This document shows positions 55,030-64,000 of a stretch of DNA of 64,000 nt, piece by piece. Where the stretch lies: contig CM062384.1 in NCBI GenBank assembly GCA_031310005.1, forward strand, positions 1,302,001 to 1,366,000, given 5' to 3'. The position numbers and the translations under genes are program-made. The notes beneath the pieces were generated by a model, which did no database searches, had not been told where the DNA came from, and saw only the letters and a program-made list of their open reading frames with translations. This DNA is from Dactylellina haptotyla (lineage: Eukaryota > Ascomycota > Orbiliomycetes > Orbiliales > Orbiliaceae). Each line of letters starts with the position of its first letter. Positions within the stretch are counted from its first letter, which is position 1.

Positions 55030-55982
55030 TTCCTCCCTTTTCTCTTCCAAGATATATAGGGCCAAGAAAATAAAACAAAGGGTAAACTATTGAAATTGTG
55101 AATTTATTCGTGTGCAATTGCGTGTGTGGTGGTATGAGTGTACACTATACCCTCCGGTTCGGATCTGTGAAGTCGGTAAACCAAGCCCGGAGAGGAATGC
55201 ATACGCATCGTGCGTTGCAAAACTGGGAAACTCTTAGCAGCGTTTACTGCTTTTGATGCACTTCATTTTCGACTGCCGGGGAATGTAAGCGTCCGGGGCG
55301 AGGCCTGCTCGTATTCTGAATGGAAAGTGAGGGGAAAATTCGTAGGAAAAAACAACAAGTCGTCTGTTGAAGTGGATGTGAGGTTGAGGAATGTGGATGT
55401 CACAGAAAAGGCGGCTACGATATTTTATACGACAGGTCGATTTGGGTTTGCTCGCCGGGGAAAGAAACAGCGGTATCGGGTTGCAGATGGGCCTGGCATC
55501 CCAGCTAGCTCCGATGCCAGACGTTCAACCCCATGCAGCCGTCCGTTGTCCGTCATGCATGAGGACATGGTCACGCCAGTCTCTCAGATTCTCTCTGATG
55601 TATATACATCTCAGATGCTCAGGTTCTGCAGAGATATATATAACAGCGGAGACGGCGGATTATGGATCAAGAGGAAGAAGATTGAACTCGTATTCGGGGA
55701 ATTCGTGAAAAAGCACTGTAAAGAACAAAAAAATTTAACAAGTAGAACAAAGTCGCTGAGGAAAATGTATAATACACCAAGCCCGGTCACCATCATCCCT
55801 CCAGCTGGAAGATAAATAAAGAAGAAAAAAGAGTATTATGAGGTATCACCACATCCAGAGCTGCCTGCCTGTCACCAAACAGACCACTGTGTACCAATGG
55901 AAATTCATCTATCATTCCACCCCTCTCCAATTACAACCGTATGCCCAAAACTTATAACCCAAAAGAAACTCCATCATATAAT
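55030..55982. other. Intergenic between the F-box gene and VTI1
   Basis: About 950 nt: F-box promoter and VTI1 3' flank. A plus-strand open frame at 55210-55815 has no ATG at its start and no recognisable domain, so I do not call it. Confidence 0.45.
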
Positions 55983-56851
55983 CTACCTAAACTTACTAAA
56001 AATGACCGCAATAATCAAAAGCACCAACACCGTGATAATCGCAATGGTAATCATGCGATTCGTCGCCATCCTACCAGAACCTTCCCCATTAGCTTGCCGA
56101 TTCGGAAACCAAATATCGGAGGTACAATAGAAAAGAAGAGGGAAGAAAGAGCTCACCGTCTAGCCATCCCCTTCAGCGTCTGCACGCTCTTATTAACATA
56201 TCGCTCCCCATCCCACAAACCCTCCCTCGCATTCTCCAACGTCGACCGCTGCTGGTGCAAATCCCCCAGTATCCCCGCCCCGATGTTCTCCGTCTCGGCG
56301 GCTAGGCGCTGGCTGTTCTGCAACCGCTGGCTGCTGCGTTCCAGCCTCTCGGTGCCGTACAACAGCTGCTGCCGCTGCTCGTAGACGTTGTCGACACCCG
56401 TGGGCCCCTTGCCGCCGTAGATGTTCTGGCGGTCGGCGGCGGCGGCGGCGCGTTTGAGGGTTTGCTTGGTCTTGTCGAGGTCGTGTTCGTAGTTGCGCAC
56501 GCGGGGGGCGTATTTGGAGCGGATGTTGGTGGGGAGGTTTTCTTTTTCAATGCGCATTTGGGAGATCTAATTTTTTTCCAATTACATAATTATATCTTTA
56601 GCTGTCGTTGTTCTGAGGGCCAGTCTTGTGAGAGTTAATGCGGAAATGGGTGGGGTGGGAGTAGGGCCTACAATTTCGTCGGCTTCTTCGACCGCTCGCT
56701 GCGCGGCGCGGATGGCGGCTTTCTGGGGCTCGCCTGCGAGTTCGTGGATTTGGTCAAGTTTCTGGGTGATGTCGGCCTCGACGAGCTTGAAGTCGGCTTC
56801 GTAGGAGGCGAAGAGCTCGGTGCCGGGCTCGGAGTCGAGTGCGCTGGTCAT
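55983..56851 (-). CDS. VTI1: v-SNARE Vti1 (Qb), three exons
   Basis: Exons are 56851-56672, 56566-56157 and 56070-55983 (225 aa, in frame; yeast Vti1 is 217 aa). The introns are 105 and 86 nt; the second has a GCAAGCTAATG branch site. The N-terminal three-helix domain includes LFASYEADFKLVEADITQKL. The linker contains NLPTNIRSKYAPRVRNYEHDLDK. The Qb-SNARE motif is at about 133-195 (LERSSQRLQNSQRLAAETE.IGAGILGDLHQQRSTLENARE, with a Gln at the zero layer). A C-terminal membrane anchor follows (ITIAIITVLVLLIIAVIF) with a short basic end. The anchor is wholly in exon 3. Vti1 works in Golgi, endosome and vacuole fusion. Confidence 0.95.
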
Positions 56852-57495
56852 TGTTGCGGCGGTCTGTTCGAATCTATCCTATTTTGATGGCAGGAAGGTT
56901 GAGGGGGTTCAGTGGTTTCGGTGGTGGTAGTTGTGGTGGTGGTGGGTTTTGACTGGTGATGACGATGACGGCGGCGGTGGTGGTGATGGGCAGCTGACGC
57001 AAGCTGGGTTGCGAGGGCGATGGGCGGGCTGGTGCGGAGGAGAGCGAGCTGGTAGCTAAGCTGCGGGTCGGCGGTCGGAAGTACGAGGTATCCGGGCCCG
57101 GGAGTGCGAGTGCGGGTGCAAGTCCGGTGGGAAGGATAGTCTTGAGGTCGGGAAGTACGGGTTCAACAGAGGTTACGATGGAGAGAAGAGAAGGAAAGGA
57201 AGAAGAAGAGGGAAAGAGGAAGGCGGTGGCGAGTGGTTTTGGAGGGCGGGTTTGGAAGGGGCGATGTCACGAGGAATGCGGCTGGGCGGTCAAACCGCAT
57301 TTTGCATTTTGATGCACGAAACAGGCGATTTGATATTCAATTCTACGATAACTCCAATTAATTGTCGCTCGTGTGAACGCCCCGCGTGAGAAACAGTCCC
57401 CTCGCTCTCATTTCCAATAGTAGTCCAATATTCCAAAAAAAAAAAAAAAAAGAACACCCCGATGCCAGTATGCTAAAGTATTAAAAAAGTGCCCA
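56852..57495. other. VTI1 promoter and MOB1 3' flank
   Basis: About 640 nt, G-rich on the plus strand near 56900-57280, with an A-run at about 57437-57452. No gene was seen. Confidence 0.5.
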
Positions 57496-58475
57496 TTATT
57501 GATCCGCCGAGGCCATCATCGTGTCCACCAGCTCCTGCAGCGGGCCCCAGTAGTCCCGCCCAACATCCAACTTGAACTCCTTGACGAACAGCACAAAATG
57601 CTTGAACGAGGTGTTCATGTGTTTATCCAGCGCCAGCGCTCCGATAATCGGGAAGTGGTGACAGTAGACGTGGGCGTACACCCTCGCCAGCCGTTTGAAG
57701 AAGTTTGTTATCAGCGGCCGGAATTCGGGCGAGAACTCGACACCTGCAAAATACATAAAAAAACAAAATGTATATGAGATTCTATTAGCACTTTATATAT
57801 CATAAATAGAGGAGGGAGGAATGTGTTACTGACCGTTCCGCGACGGGAACACCTTGTCGTCGTCGATACTCCTCTGCACCCACGACATCAGGTGCTCGAC
57901 ATACTGCGAGGCCGGCATCTTAGTCGGCTTCTTGTACTTGTCGTTGTCCTGCCAGAGGTACTCGAACTCGTCCGTGGCCTTCATCTCAGGGCATGCTGTC
58001 GTCGTGCAGAACTCCGACACCGCGCCGTACTTTATTTCCACAGCTGTTAGTAGTGTAACCTTTTTAGAGAAGGGATTAGCAGGAACGCCTACTAGCAGGT
58101 TTATCTGATTGTAGAAATCCACCACTGCAGAATACTGTTAGTGAAAACCTAATAGGCGGGCGTGGTAAGTTGGAGAGTGTGTGTATTCGTACGGTTGAAT
58201 GCCAGCCATTCGTTCTCGTCCTGCGAGCTGGTCAGCACCGGTATCGTGGAAACAGAGAGGAGTAGAACGTACCTCCCCCTCAGGTAGCATGACGACCTTG
58301 CGCAAACTGCCGCTGCCGAGGGTCGCCTGGGCGTACTGTCGCAGGTGGAAGCTGGTGATGCCCTGGCGCGCCTTGCTCGGCCGGAAACCTGCTAGCGATT
58401 TCCTATCCCCAATGTTAGCAGGTCTCATCGATACATTCCTGACCAGAGAGGTACGGAGAGAACGCACGAGGCCAT
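57496..58475 (-). CDS. MOB1: Mob1 kinase activator (MEN/SIN pathway), six exons
   Basis: Exons are 58475-58468, 58402-58273, 58220-58193, 58124-58093, 58029-57834 and 57743-57496 (213 aa, in frame). The coding part of exon 1 is 8 nt; exons 3 and 4 are 28 and 32 nt. Introns have clear branch sites (CTGCTAACATT, CTACTAACAGC). The family sequence is continuous across the joins: [89 protein letters not shown]. The zinc site is Cys-Cys ([11 protein letters not shown]) with His-His (HVYCHHF). Mob1 binds and activates NDR/LATS-type kinases (Dbf2/Sid2) at spindle poles and the septum, controlling mitotic exit and septation. Confidence 0.95.
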
Positions 58476-58836
58476 TGTTGGTATGTCTGTTGGTGGTGAG
58501 GTAGGTGGCAGAACTGGAGGTTGATTGTTTGGTTGTTTGCGGTGGTGGTGGAGGGAGTTGGCGGGGTGCGGCGTTGAACCGGGCAAAGTGGGATGGCAGA
58601 GTCGCTGTTGGTGTTCCGCCAAGTTGCTGCAGTAACACCAAACAAACACCGCCAAATGCTCTCGCCATGGGGATTTATACACGCTAACAGGTTATCTACA
58701 TATTGAAGATATGTAATATATATATTGGATATATTGGAATATATTGGGGTATCAGAAATATGTTACAATCGTCATCCATGTCATTATACAGCAAGAAAAA
58801 TAACTTTTAAGTAGAATAAAAACAAAAAAATATATA
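58476..58836. other. MOB1 upstream region and 3' flank of the next gene
   Basis: 361 nt. The MOB1-proximal part is C-rich on the minus strand and is probably leader; 58690-58830 is AT-rich with ATATATTG-type repeats. Confidence 0.5.
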
Positions 58837-59829
58837 TCAGACGGTAGGTAGAACCAGCGCTTGGTCGCCCTCTGAGGTCTTCTTCTCCTTCTCCTTCAAC
58901 CGCCGCCGGGCCTTCTTCAGCCGGTTCAGGCGCGTCTTCTTCTCCCGATCTTCTTCCTCGGTCCTCTTGTGCACCGCAGCCTGAACGGCGCTGGCAACCT
59001 CGGCCTTCTTCTTCTTGTTCTTCTTCTTGATAGCGTTCTTGGACGCCTTGGCTTCTTCTTCGGCACGACGCCGACGCAGGACTATCCTCACCGCCTTGCT
59101 CGGCCTGTGTCGTCTCCTCTTTTCCCCTATCGGGATACCCTCGTGGACCACTTGACTCTTCTTTTTCTTCTTATCAGAGTCGACGAGGGACAGATGGATG
59201 ACCCGCCAGGGGAGTTCAGATCCCGGCCAGCGTTGGGCGCTAGCGCTGATGACATCCTCGCCAGAGACGGCAGCTTGTCTGATCTGTGCGGCCCGGTGGT
59301 CGTCGAGCGGTGGGGTGAGGTAGTACCGAAGGGGGCGATGTGTCGCGTGCGCGAGCTGGATGTCTGCGTCGGAGAAGTGCGAGGGTTGGGGGGTGTTATC
59401 GAGGGCGAGGTCGCCTGATAGAAGGAAGGCCTGTTCGGGGGGAGGGGATTGGGGGAGGACGAAGGTATGAATGGGAGCAGCGGAGTCGTCTTTCGTAGGG
59501 GCGAAGAGGCGGAACGAGATTTCCGCTGGCTTCTCTTCGGAGGGAGAGTCTACGGAGATGTCGTCGGGAGCATCGCCATCGCCATCGCCGTCATCGTCGA
59601 TGCTGTAGCCGAGGACGGCGGACCAGTCGACGGACTGGAGAGGGCGGTGGCCTGGCGGGGACTCTGGCGGGACGAGGGCCTCCCTCGAGACGCTGTACAG
59701 ATCGATAGCACGTCAGAATATACTCCGTATACGCTTTCCCCGCACAGCTGTTATTGGAGCGGTGTCGTGTGATCGAGGAAGATATGGGGGGGTGGTGACT
59801 TACATTTCTGTCTGGCTGACGTCCAACAT
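58837..59829 (-). CDS. Conserved-type fungal basic protein (possible DUF2011 family), two exons
   Basis: Exons are 59829-59804 and 59692-58837 (293 aa, in frame); the intron is 111 nt (GTAAGT...CTGTACAG). No ATG opens the main frame inside exon 2, so the short first exon (MLDVSQTE) supplies the start. Order: acidic N-terminal part (YSIDDDGDGDGDAPDD), a conserved-looking central part (ISFRLFAPTKD, LRYYLTPPLDDHRAAQIRQ, WPGSELPWRVIHLSL) and a highly basic C-terminal third (RRRHRPSKAVRIVLRRRRAEEE, KKKNKKKK) that suggests nuclear or nucleolar location. I recall a fungal family of unknown function with an FRLF motif (DUF2011) that fits, but cannot confirm it. The gene is divergent from the transporter gene. 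Confidence 0.75.
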
Positions 59830-61007
59830 CAAACTCTATTCCCAGTTCTCCGACCCGGTTTCTCGTAGCACTCTCGACAGAGCTTCGAATATCGAATATC
59901 GAAGAAGAGATATACGAGATGACAGAGAGAGAGAGAGAGTAAAAACGTGCGCTCGGTGCGGACTCCGATTCGTTCGCCGTGGCTGAGAAGGATGGAAAGG
60001 ATGGCAAGTTCCAGGCGAGAGGCCGTGGCGCATGACTGAAAATTGGCATCGAATCGGGAACTTTCTGGGCAGGCATCCCGCACGCAGTTGAGACACAGGC
60101 AAGCACTTACGAGAGAGATCCCGCGCCGCATGGGACTAGCCCCCACCGACGTTCATTTAGTATATCAATTACATTTTGTATATTTATTGTGGTGTTCTAG
60201 TGGTGTAGACAGTGGTGGTGGTGGTGGTGTTACAGGAGCTATAGAAACTGCCCGGTCACCGGATTAATTGAGTGTTAATTATCCTTAAATAAGGATACAC
60301 CGCATAACGAGCGGTAACATGGCTAATAATAGTGGGTCTCCTTCCATCGTCATCAGTAAGAAATAAGAAGTGTACTGTTGCTGTCGCGATGTCCGGGGGT
60401 AATACCGCCATCTCCTTCATCCCACCGTCTCACCTCCCTCCCCGTACTTTATACACCGCTAAAGCCCCCCCGCGTGCTGTTGTTAGTTAGATAGCTAACA
60501 GACATCCCATGATTCGCCTCTGCCCGTGTCTGTCTTAATCTCGTTTGAGAAGGCCGCTGTGCTGCTGTGCTCCGTCTGGTGTCCACGTCGGCAATTCTCT
60601 CCCCTTATCTGCGGACCAGCCTCGTTACCTCTGCCTCATTCCACACACTCCCTCGTCCTCTCGCTCTGCTCTCGTGTGACGCAAGCAGGGCAGTCCTCTC
60701 GCTCTCTTTTATATTTTCTAATTTAAAACGAGCCCGGATCCTCTCGGTCCTGTGAGTTTCTCTCTTCTTCTACCAGATTTTAACTTCCTGGAGATTGACA
60801 TTATTTAAACGTTTTAGGCCGCTCCCAAACGTGTCCGGCAACAGCAGCTCGTCCCGCCAACCTCCCGCCGGCCAATCCTTCGAGCTCAAACCTCTCTCCG
60901 CCCATCGGCCCCCGTCGGCTGAAGAAGACCCCCCGCCTGCTGACCGGCCCTTTGACCCTCTTCGTGAGAAACGGCGGGAAGCCAAGTGGCTTCGTGTTCT
61001 CGACGAC
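59830..61007. promoter_or_regulatory. Divergent promoter region of the basic protein gene and the SPX transporter
   Basis: 1.2 kb with no gene, containing a GA dinucleotide repeat (59925-59939) and a GGT trinucleotide repeat near 60210-60230. The frame directly upstream of the transporter ATG is open back to about 60795 without another ATG, so it is probably leader. Confidence 0.45.
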
Positions 61008-63711
61008 ATGAAGTTCTCCCACTCCATCCAGTTCAACGCCGTCCCGGACTGGTCCTCAAACTACATCGCCTACTCGAACCTCAAGAAACTGTACGCCAAT
61101 CCCACCCCGTTATTCTCTATTTATATAAATGGCTAAAGATAGAGTGCAGGATATACACCCTCGAGAAGAAGGTCAACGAGGCCAATCAACGCACCGACGA
61201 CGAGGAACACACCGCCCTCATCCGCGATGACACCGACCCGGACCCCATCTTCAAACGCGCCCTCGACAATGAACTCGAGAAGATCGCAGAATTCTACCAG
61301 CTCAAGGAGCTCGAACTCTACGGCGAGCTCGACGAGCTCCTGAAAGACAAAGAGGCCTACGAGAAGAACCAGCTCGAAGAACTAGGCGGCTCCACCGAAC
61401 TCGAGGGCTCCCAGCTCCTCAACAGGCGCCGGGTCACCCTCTCCACCAACCTCCCCATGACCACCAGCCCTACCTCCCTCTCCCCCGTCAACGGAAAACG
61501 TACAGGCCACGGCCACGGCTCCGGCTCCGACTCCGACTCCGAAAACTCCGAGGACGAACTCATCAGCACTTCCTCTGACGTCATCAAACGGCGCAAACGA
61601 GCCTCCACCGTCGGTACAATTGGCAGCAACGACCTCCTCTCCTCCGCCGGCGCCAGAGCCAAACGCCGCACCTCACTCTCCTACGAAGACTTCAACGAGG
61701 GTGTCCTCACCGCCCTCTACGACCACCGTATCACCCTCAAAAAACGCACGGTCAACCTCTACGTTTCCATGGTCGAGCTCAAATCCTTCATCCAATTGAA
61801 CAGAACCGGCTTCACAAAGGCACTGAAAAAGTACGACAAGATATTGAACCGAAACTTGAGGGACAAGTACATCAACAACTCGGTCCTGTCAGCATACATC
61901 TTCAGGGACACTACAATCAAAGATCTGGCGACGGGTATCGGCAAAGTGGAGGCCATCTACGCTGACCTCATCACGAACGAGGATCTGGAAGCCGCCAAGA
62001 AGGAATTGAGACTTTACTTGAGGGAACACGTCGTCTGGGAACGAAACACGGTATGGAGGGAGATGATTGGTATTGAGCGGAAGGCCCAGGCGGCGAATCT
62101 GGGTGTCAGGCGGACCCTTTTGGGCACAGATGTACCCGACGAGCGGATGCGACGGCAAGGCGATGAAGCAGAGCTACCCGAGAAAACCGAGTTCCAAACA
62201 CCTTTAGGTACGGTCACCTGCCCGCGATGGCTGGTGAGCTCGAATTTCTTCGTGCTGATAATTGCGGTGGCAATCTTCCTCGGCCTGCTGTCCGCGCCCA
62301 TCTTCCACGAGCCGGAGCAGAGGGGTTGCTTCGCCATCTTGGTGTTCGCATCCGTTCTGTGGGCGACAGAAGTCATCCCGCTGTTCGTAACGTCGTTACT
62401 GATACCTTTCTTCGCGGTCGTGTTGAGGGTGGTGAAGGAGGATGAGAAACCGCACACCCGGCTCGACGCCAAGGATGCGGCCAAGTACGTCTTCGCGGCG
62501 ATGTGGACGCCCGTCATCATGCTGCTTCTGGGTGGGTTCACCATCGCCGCAGCGTTGAGCAAGTATCATATCGCCAAAATGATTGCGACGAAAGTACTCA
62601 GCGCGGCGGGGACCAGACCCAGAACGGTACTGCTGACCAACATGTTCGTGGCCATGATTGCGAGTATGTGGATCAGCAACGTCGCCGCACCGGTGCTCTG
62701 CTATTCCCTCATCCAGCCGATGCTGAGGAACCTCAACCCGGAGTCGGCGATGAGCAAGGCACTTATTCTGGGCATTGCGCTCGCGTCCAACGTCGGGGGT
62801 ATGGCGTCGCCGATTGCCAGTCCGCAGAACATCATCGCCATCAAGAACATGAAGCCCGAGCCGAGCTGGGGCGAGTGGTTCGCCATTGCGTTGCCGGTTT
62901 CGATCTTATCCATCCTGGCGATCTGGGTTATCCTGCTGGTAACGTTCAAACCGGGACGCGGGACCAACATTGTCCCTATCCGGCCGATGAAGGACGCCTT
63001 CACGGGCGTGCAGTGGTTCATTTCCATTGTCACAATCGCCACGATTGTTCTGTGGTGTTTCGCGCACCGTCTGGAGCCCGCGTTCGGGGATATGGGTGTG
63101 ATCGCGATCATCCCGATAGTCATGTTCTTCGGGACGGGTATTCTGACGAAAGAAGACTTCAACAATTTCCTGTGGACGATTATTATTCTCGCGGCGGGCG
63201 GGCTGTCGCTGGGAAAGGCGGTGAACAGCTCCGGGCTGCTGCATACCATTGCGCAGAATATCGAGCACGTGACGCACACGATGTCGCTGTACGGGGTTGT
63301 GGTTACGTTTGCGGGGCTGATATTGGTTATCGCGACGTTTATCAGCCATACGGTTGCTGCGCTGATTATTCTGCCCATCGTGGCGCAGGTGGGGTCGCAG
63401 ATGGAGGATCCGCATCCGCGGGTGCTGGTTATGGCGAGCGCTTTGATGTGTTCGGCGGCGATGGGGTTGCCGACCAGCGGGTTTCCGAATATGAGTATGT
63501 TTCTATTTATCTTTTCACAGTGTTTTTGATGGTCGCATATGCTAATTATATATGTCTCTTCACAGCTGCGATTATGATGGAAGACGGGCAGACGGGGCAG
63601 AGGTATTTGCGGGTTGGGCATTTTATATCACGGGGTATTCCGAGCAGTATCGCGACGTTTGTGGTGGTGATCACGCTAGGGTACGGGTTGATGCGGATCA
63701 TAGGGTTTTAA
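61008..63711 (+). CDS. PHO91: SPX-domain low-affinity phosphate transporter (Pho91/Pho87/Pho90 type), three exons
   Basis: Exons are 61008-61090, 61150-63494 and 63566-63711 (857 aa, in frame). The ATG at 61008 starts the canonical SPX N-terminus (MKFSHSIQFNAVPDWSSNYI then YSNLKKLIYTLEKK). The SPX domain extends to about 330, with an acidic/Ser insertion (about 160-220) and the Lys cluster helix (NRTGFTKALKKYDKI) that binds inositol pyrophosphates. About twelve membrane segments of the DASS/Na-sulfate symporter type follow (about 405-857), with the duplicated signature SNVGGMASPIASPQN and TSGFPNMTAIMM, the second crossing intron 2. SPX plus DASS is the layout of yeast Pho87, Pho90 (plasma membrane) and Pho91 (vacuole); which of these it matches cannot be told here. 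Confidence 0.92.
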
Positions 63712-64000
63712 AAACTACTTTTCCTTTTCGTTCGTTCGTTCGTTTCCTTCCTTTCTTTACCATTATTGAGAATGATAGAGGGGAGGGTTTATGATTGCTT
63801 TCGTTTTTTTGAACTCGGTATGGAGTCTGGTTCCAACGAAACCACTTTTTTCTGAGTATATATAAGAATATGTATTATAAGTATACATGTTCTCTCTCGC
63901 TGGAGATTGTCTACGGTAGGGAAATAGTATGTGCGCAGTACGAGCTAGCTATTTGTGTAATTAGCATTTGTCGGGGTATTATGTTTGCATTTTGTCTGCG
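63712..64000. other. 3' flank of the transporter gene
   Basis: A TTCG tetranucleotide repeat (63727-63744) lies just after the stop, followed by T-rich and AT-rich sequence likely to hold the polyadenylation site. Confidence 0.5.

Noticed and set aside
55210-55815. 201-codon plus-strand open frame
   Set aside because: Starts at a GTG, has no upstream splice acceptor that I could join to an ATG exon, and no recognisable domain.
1-64000. Prokaryotic-type systems (CRISPR arrays, phage, operons, IS elements)
   Set aside because: Intron structure and gene content are clearly fungal nuclear; no regular spacer-repeat array or element ends were seen.

Overview
The window is nuclear DNA of a filamentous ascomycete (Pezizomycotina). 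Genes are split by short GT-AG introns, mostly 50-75 nt, with CTAAC/CTAAT-type branch sites, and intergenic gaps are several kb long. The contents are typical of these fungi: nucleolar and 90S factors, a 20S proteasome subunit, MOB1, a Vti1 SNARE, an SPX phosphate transporter, a LysM protein and small secreted cysteine-rich proteins. No bacterial-type operon, CRISPR array, rRNA or tRNA was recognised. The order and genus cannot be fixed from the sequence alone.

Layout. 0-28 kb: a Gep3/Mtg3-type circularly permuted GTPase (runs off the left edge), UTP5, an interrupted coding-like stretch (5.96-6.53 kb), a long leader region, a two-bromodomain BET protein (BDF1), a desert containing one two-exon gene with an 11-residue dibasic repeat (16.4-17.0 kb), an RGG-rich protein, then UTP7 and TSR1 head to head. 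28.8-37.6 kb: a Met-rich small protein, then four minus-strand secreted proteins in AT-rich, gene-poor DNA: a 67-aa peptide, a 244-aa Ser/Thr-rich protein, a GPI-type 12-Cys protein and a three-LysM protein. Three of the four have a TATA box close upstream. 37.6-42.4 kb: a second desert with a frameshifted gene whose C-terminus resembles a bacterial polymorphic-toxin domain. 42.4-64 kb: a housekeeping block with RRP42, a mitochondrial-type membrane protein, a RING-CH protein, PRE8, a proline-rich protein, an F-box protein, VTI1, MOB1, a basic conserved fungal protein and a PHO91-type transporter.

How they fit together. UTP5, UTP7, TSR1 and RRP42 all act in ribosome production, and Gep3 in mitochondrial ribosome assembly. 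Promoters of the cytosolic set share GAAAAA(A)TT boxes. The secreted block looks like an accessory, host- or environment-facing neighbourhood.

Exon joins were worked out by hand from splice signals and checked for frame: every complete multi-exon model sums to a multiple of three. Product names rest on recognised protein patterns, not on a database search.
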